A stretch of DNA of 46,863 nt from Fidelibacterota bacterium (GTDB lineage Bacteria; Fidelibacterota; UBA2242; JAFGTP01). This document shows, piece by piece, positions 44,645 to 46,863 of the stretch (the first letter of the stretch is position 1; each line of letters starts with the position of its first letter). The position numbers and the translations under genes were made by a program. The notes under the pieces are model-generated. The model worked only from the letters and a program-made list of their open reading frames with translations, did not search any database and was not told the origin of the DNA. The stretch lies in the NCBI GenBank assembly GCA_016934035.1, contig JAFGTP010000069.1, forward strand, positions 70,073 through 116,935, read 5' to 3'.

Positions 44645-46771
44645 ATGGAAACTTTGTTTAATTCCTACAAAAAAAACTTTGAAAACCTTCCACAGCCGGT
44701 TCTACTTTTGGATAAAAATTTCAAAGTCCTTTTTGCAAACAAAATAGCCGGAATGATCCTGGAAAAAGTCACTCAAAACTATGAGAATGAACCTCTTCAA
44801 TCCTTTATGAAATACAAGGATGATTTAAACGAAATAGCCCAAAGAAACCTGGCCCACCCGGAAATCCTGCTGCTCATTGATTGTTATTTTGAATATGTCA
44901 CCATACCCTTTTTAGTTTATATTAATCCGGTGCTCAATGAAAGCGACGAGTTGCTATTTTACCATGTTTCTTTCAGACCAAAACCCCTGGATACTCAATC
45001 AGATGAAGCCAAAGACCTCTGCTATAAAATTTTTGATAAAATGAATATTGGAATTGTAAAAGGCGAAAATGTCACCATAACCTTCGTCAATCCGGCCTTT
45101 TCCCGGTTAACCGGAATACCCGCCCAGGAAGTCCTAGGCAAATCAGCCATGAATCTTGCCATGAAATTTGGAAAAGTCACCAACCTGAAAAAAGTCAATC
45201 AAATGCTCTTCAATTTTTTAATCAGAAAAAAAAATGAAAAAGAGATTTTTCCTTTCAGGGATAAAATTCTGGAAGTCACAACCAATGATGATCTCAACAC
45301 AACTATCTTGCGGGATATTACTGCCGAACAGCAATTACTGGAAAAAATGGAGGGCTTACACTATGTTGCCCAGAAACTGGCAAAAGATTTAAATCAGGAC
45401 GAATATTTTGATATTGTCCTGAAGGCTTCCCGGTCGTTGCTGAAATTTTCTATAGCCTCCATAATCCTCAGGGAAGGTGACCATCTGGTACTACACAAAA
45501 CCACTCAAAAAATTGAATACATAGGTAAAAGACTGGATATAAACAAAGGAATTTATGGTAAAACCTATCGGAAACAACGAACATTTTTAGTCAACAATTA
45601 TCTCCTGGACAAAGATGCTACCCCGACAGACTCTTCCTTTCAGTCAACCCTAAGTGTTCCCATTGATAAATTTGGTGTCTTCCAGGCCCACTCCACTCAA
45701 AAAGACAGTTTCACAGAAAATGATCGCAAAATGGCGGAATTATTGATATCCCATCTTGTCCAGGCACTGAAACGCAAAGAAATCAGCGAAAGCATCATTC
45801 TGAAAGATCAAAATTACCGGACCCTATTTGAAAACACACCAGTGTCAACAATAAAAATCGATTCCCAGGGTAATTTTTTACTGGCAAACCAACGGTTTAT
45901 TAATCATTTCAATTGTCACGGGAAAATTGAGAATACAAATATTTTTGACTTTGTTTCAAAAGATGACCGGCAGCAATTTCAGAAGCAAATCAATCAAATC
46001 TGTCAAATGGAAAATTTGCAGTCCCTTGTTTCCGAGGTCAAGATGCAATCGCAACAGTCAGAGGAAAAAAATGTTATCAGCTACATGCGATTGATCCCGG
46101 AAAATAAACAGGTCCTGATTTCTCTGGCAGATATCACACAGCAAAAAATTTTTGAAAACAAATTGAATACTTCACTGAAAGAAAAGGAAATTTTACTCAA
46201 GGAAATCCACCACCGGGTAAAAAACAACCTGCAGCTCGTTTCATCCTTTATCAGAATTTTCATCAACAGCCTGGACCACTTTGACAAAGATGAAATCATC
46301 AATGAAATAAATTCAAAAATTCAAACCATTGTCCTGGTACATGAACGCCTCTATAAATCCGATTCCTACAAAAATATCAGCATCGCAAATTATATTCAAA
46401 AACTGGTCCCGGAACTCCTCAGCACCTACCCCAAACGGGAAGTGCTGCTGAAATATGACCTGGATGATATTTTCATTGATCTCAACAAAAGCATTCCTCT
46501 GGGCTTAATCCTGTCCGAAGTCATTACCAATAGTTTAAAATATGCCTTCCCCGACCATTTAAAAGGAAAAGCAATCATCGGCATAGAATTGAAACAAAAT
46601 AATAAATTTTATTTATTTCGGTTATATGATAATGGTATTGGTATGACAACAGACAAAAAATCCTTTGGACTGGAACTGATCTCCATATTGACCCAGCAAT
46701 TAAATGGAAGCAGTGAATTTATCAGTAAGAACGGTGTCGAATTCCGCCTGAAAATTCCCGTCAATTATTAA
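44645..46771 (+). CDS. Soluble PAS-PAS-GAF-PAS sensor histidine kinase, HisKA_2 type
   Basis: 708 residues, no signal peptide or membrane helix. A PAS-like region (about 12-120, 'PVLLLDKNFKVLFANKIAG'), a second PAS (about 130-225, 'ITFVNPAFSRLTGIPAQEVLG'), a GAF domain (about 240-375), a third PAS (about 385-490, 'STIKIDSQGNFLLANQRF'), then HisKA_2 (about 510-590) with 'LLKEIHHRVKNNLQL', phosphoacceptor most likely His523 (the His before Arg), and an HATPase_c domain (about 605-708; N-box 'EVITNSLKYAFPDH', 'RLYDNGIGM', 'SFGLELISILTQQL'). HisKA_2/HWE kinases often signal to unusual response regulators; none is in the window, though the sequence ends 92 bases later. Co-transcribed with the exported repeat protein, so the two may form a sensing pair. 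Confidence 0.94.
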   Translation: METLFNSYKKNFENLPQPVLLLDKNFKVLFANKIAGMILEKVTQNYENEPLQSFMKYKDDLNEIAQRNLAHPEILLLIDCYFEYVTIPFLVYINPVLNESDELLFYHVSFRPKPLDTQSDEAKDLCYKIFDKMNIGIVKGENVTITFVNPAFSRLTGIPAQEVLGKSAMNLAMKFGKVTNLKKVNQMLFNFLIRKKNEKEIFPFRDKILEVTTNDDLNTTILRDITAEQQLLEKMEGLHYVAQKLAKDLNQDEYFDIVLKASRSLLKFSIASIILREGDHLVLHKTTQKIEYIGKRLDINKGIYGKTYRKQRTFLVNNYLLDKDATPTDSSFQSTLSVPIDKFGVFQAHSTQKDSFTENDRKMAELLISHLVQALKRKEISESIILKDQNYRTLFENTPVSTIKIDSQGNFLLANQRFINHFNCHGKIENTNIFDFVSKDDRQQFQKQINQICQMENLQSLVSEVKMQSQQSEEKNVISYMRLIPENKQVLISLADITQQKIFENKLNTSLKEKEILLKEIHHRVKNNLQLVSSFIRIFINSLDHFDKDEIINEINSKIQTIVLVHERLYKSDSYKNISIANYIQKLVPELLSTYPKREVLLKYDLDDIFIDLNKSIPLGLILSEVITNSLKYAFPDHLKGKAIIGIELKQNNKFYLFRLYDNGIGMTTDKKSFGLELISILTQQLNGSSEFISKNGVEFRLKIPVNY

Positions 46772-46863
46772 TTTTTAATGTTTTTTCTTAATATATTGTC
46801 AATCCTCGGTCATAAATAGACTTTTATATACATTTATATCTATATATCCTGTTTAATAAAAAA

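Overview
The window comes from a Gram-negative bacterium of the FCB superphylum (a Calditrichota / KSB1 / Marinimicrobia / Cloacimonadota-like lineage; I cannot resolve it further). The reasons are secreted multidomain proteins ending in the 'YPNPFN...GLYLLRLEG' or 'KPNPF...GGMYLCRM' type of C-terminal sorting domain, a TonB-dependent receptor with an adjacent DUF4249-like lipoprotein, a DUF5916 outer-membrane protein, and AT-rich DNA (about 40% GC by eye) with clear GGAGG-type ribosome binding sites. I see no rRNA, tRNA, CRISPR array, transposase or phage gene, so this is a chromosomal stretch of mostly ordinary genes.

Layout. 1-8.4 kb (minus strand): the left edge cuts a tricorn-type protease (1-3061), followed by a large secreted metallophosphoesterase/beta-propeller fusion and a C69 dipeptidase. 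8.7-15.5 kb (plus): a small Cys-rich metal-binding secreted protein, a DUF5916 barrel protein, then a TonB receptor / lipoprotein / secreted protein operon. 16-26.2 kb (minus): a run of six genes, FAD/Fe-S D-2-hydroxyacid dehydrogenase, concentrative nucleoside transporter, adk, coaE, a large fibronectin-like secreted protein and nagB. 26.6-31 kb (plus): a split MacAB-type efflux system (adaptor, two permeases, ATPase). 31-32.7 kb (minus): a decayed outer-membrane protein gene carrying three separate lesions. 32.9-34.1 kb (minus): an MTA/SAH deaminase. 34.2-35.7 kb (plus): small membrane and YbjQ-type genes plus an uncharacterised membrane-anchored protein whose ribosome binding site lies inside a terminator hairpin. 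35.7-37.3 kb (minus): a secreted GH63/MGH1-like glycosidase, divergent from a WYL-domain regulator (37.5-38.5 kb). 38.5-41.4 kb (minus): a DUF1846 protein and acetate kinase. 41.6-46.8 kb (plus): a large exported FG-GAP/Ig-like protein with a C-terminal membrane tail, followed 13 bases later by a soluble PAS-GAF-PAS histidine kinase of the HisKA_2 type.

Together the genes suggest a heterotroph that degrades peptides and glycans outside the cell or in the periplasm (tricorn, C69, GH), salvages nucleosides and amino sugars (nucleoside transporter, adk, MTA/SAH deaminase, nagB), oxidises 2-hydroxyacids, and makes acetate by substrate-level phosphorylation (ackA). The most interesting non-routine signals are regulatory: a terminator hairpin that contains the next gene's Shine-Dalgarno sequence (35067-35109), two intrinsic-terminator structures in 5' leader regions with no same-strand gene upstream (26445-26499 plus strand; 37348-37388 minus strand), and the multiply broken outer-membrane protein gene. 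I did not find a clear new defence or mobile system.
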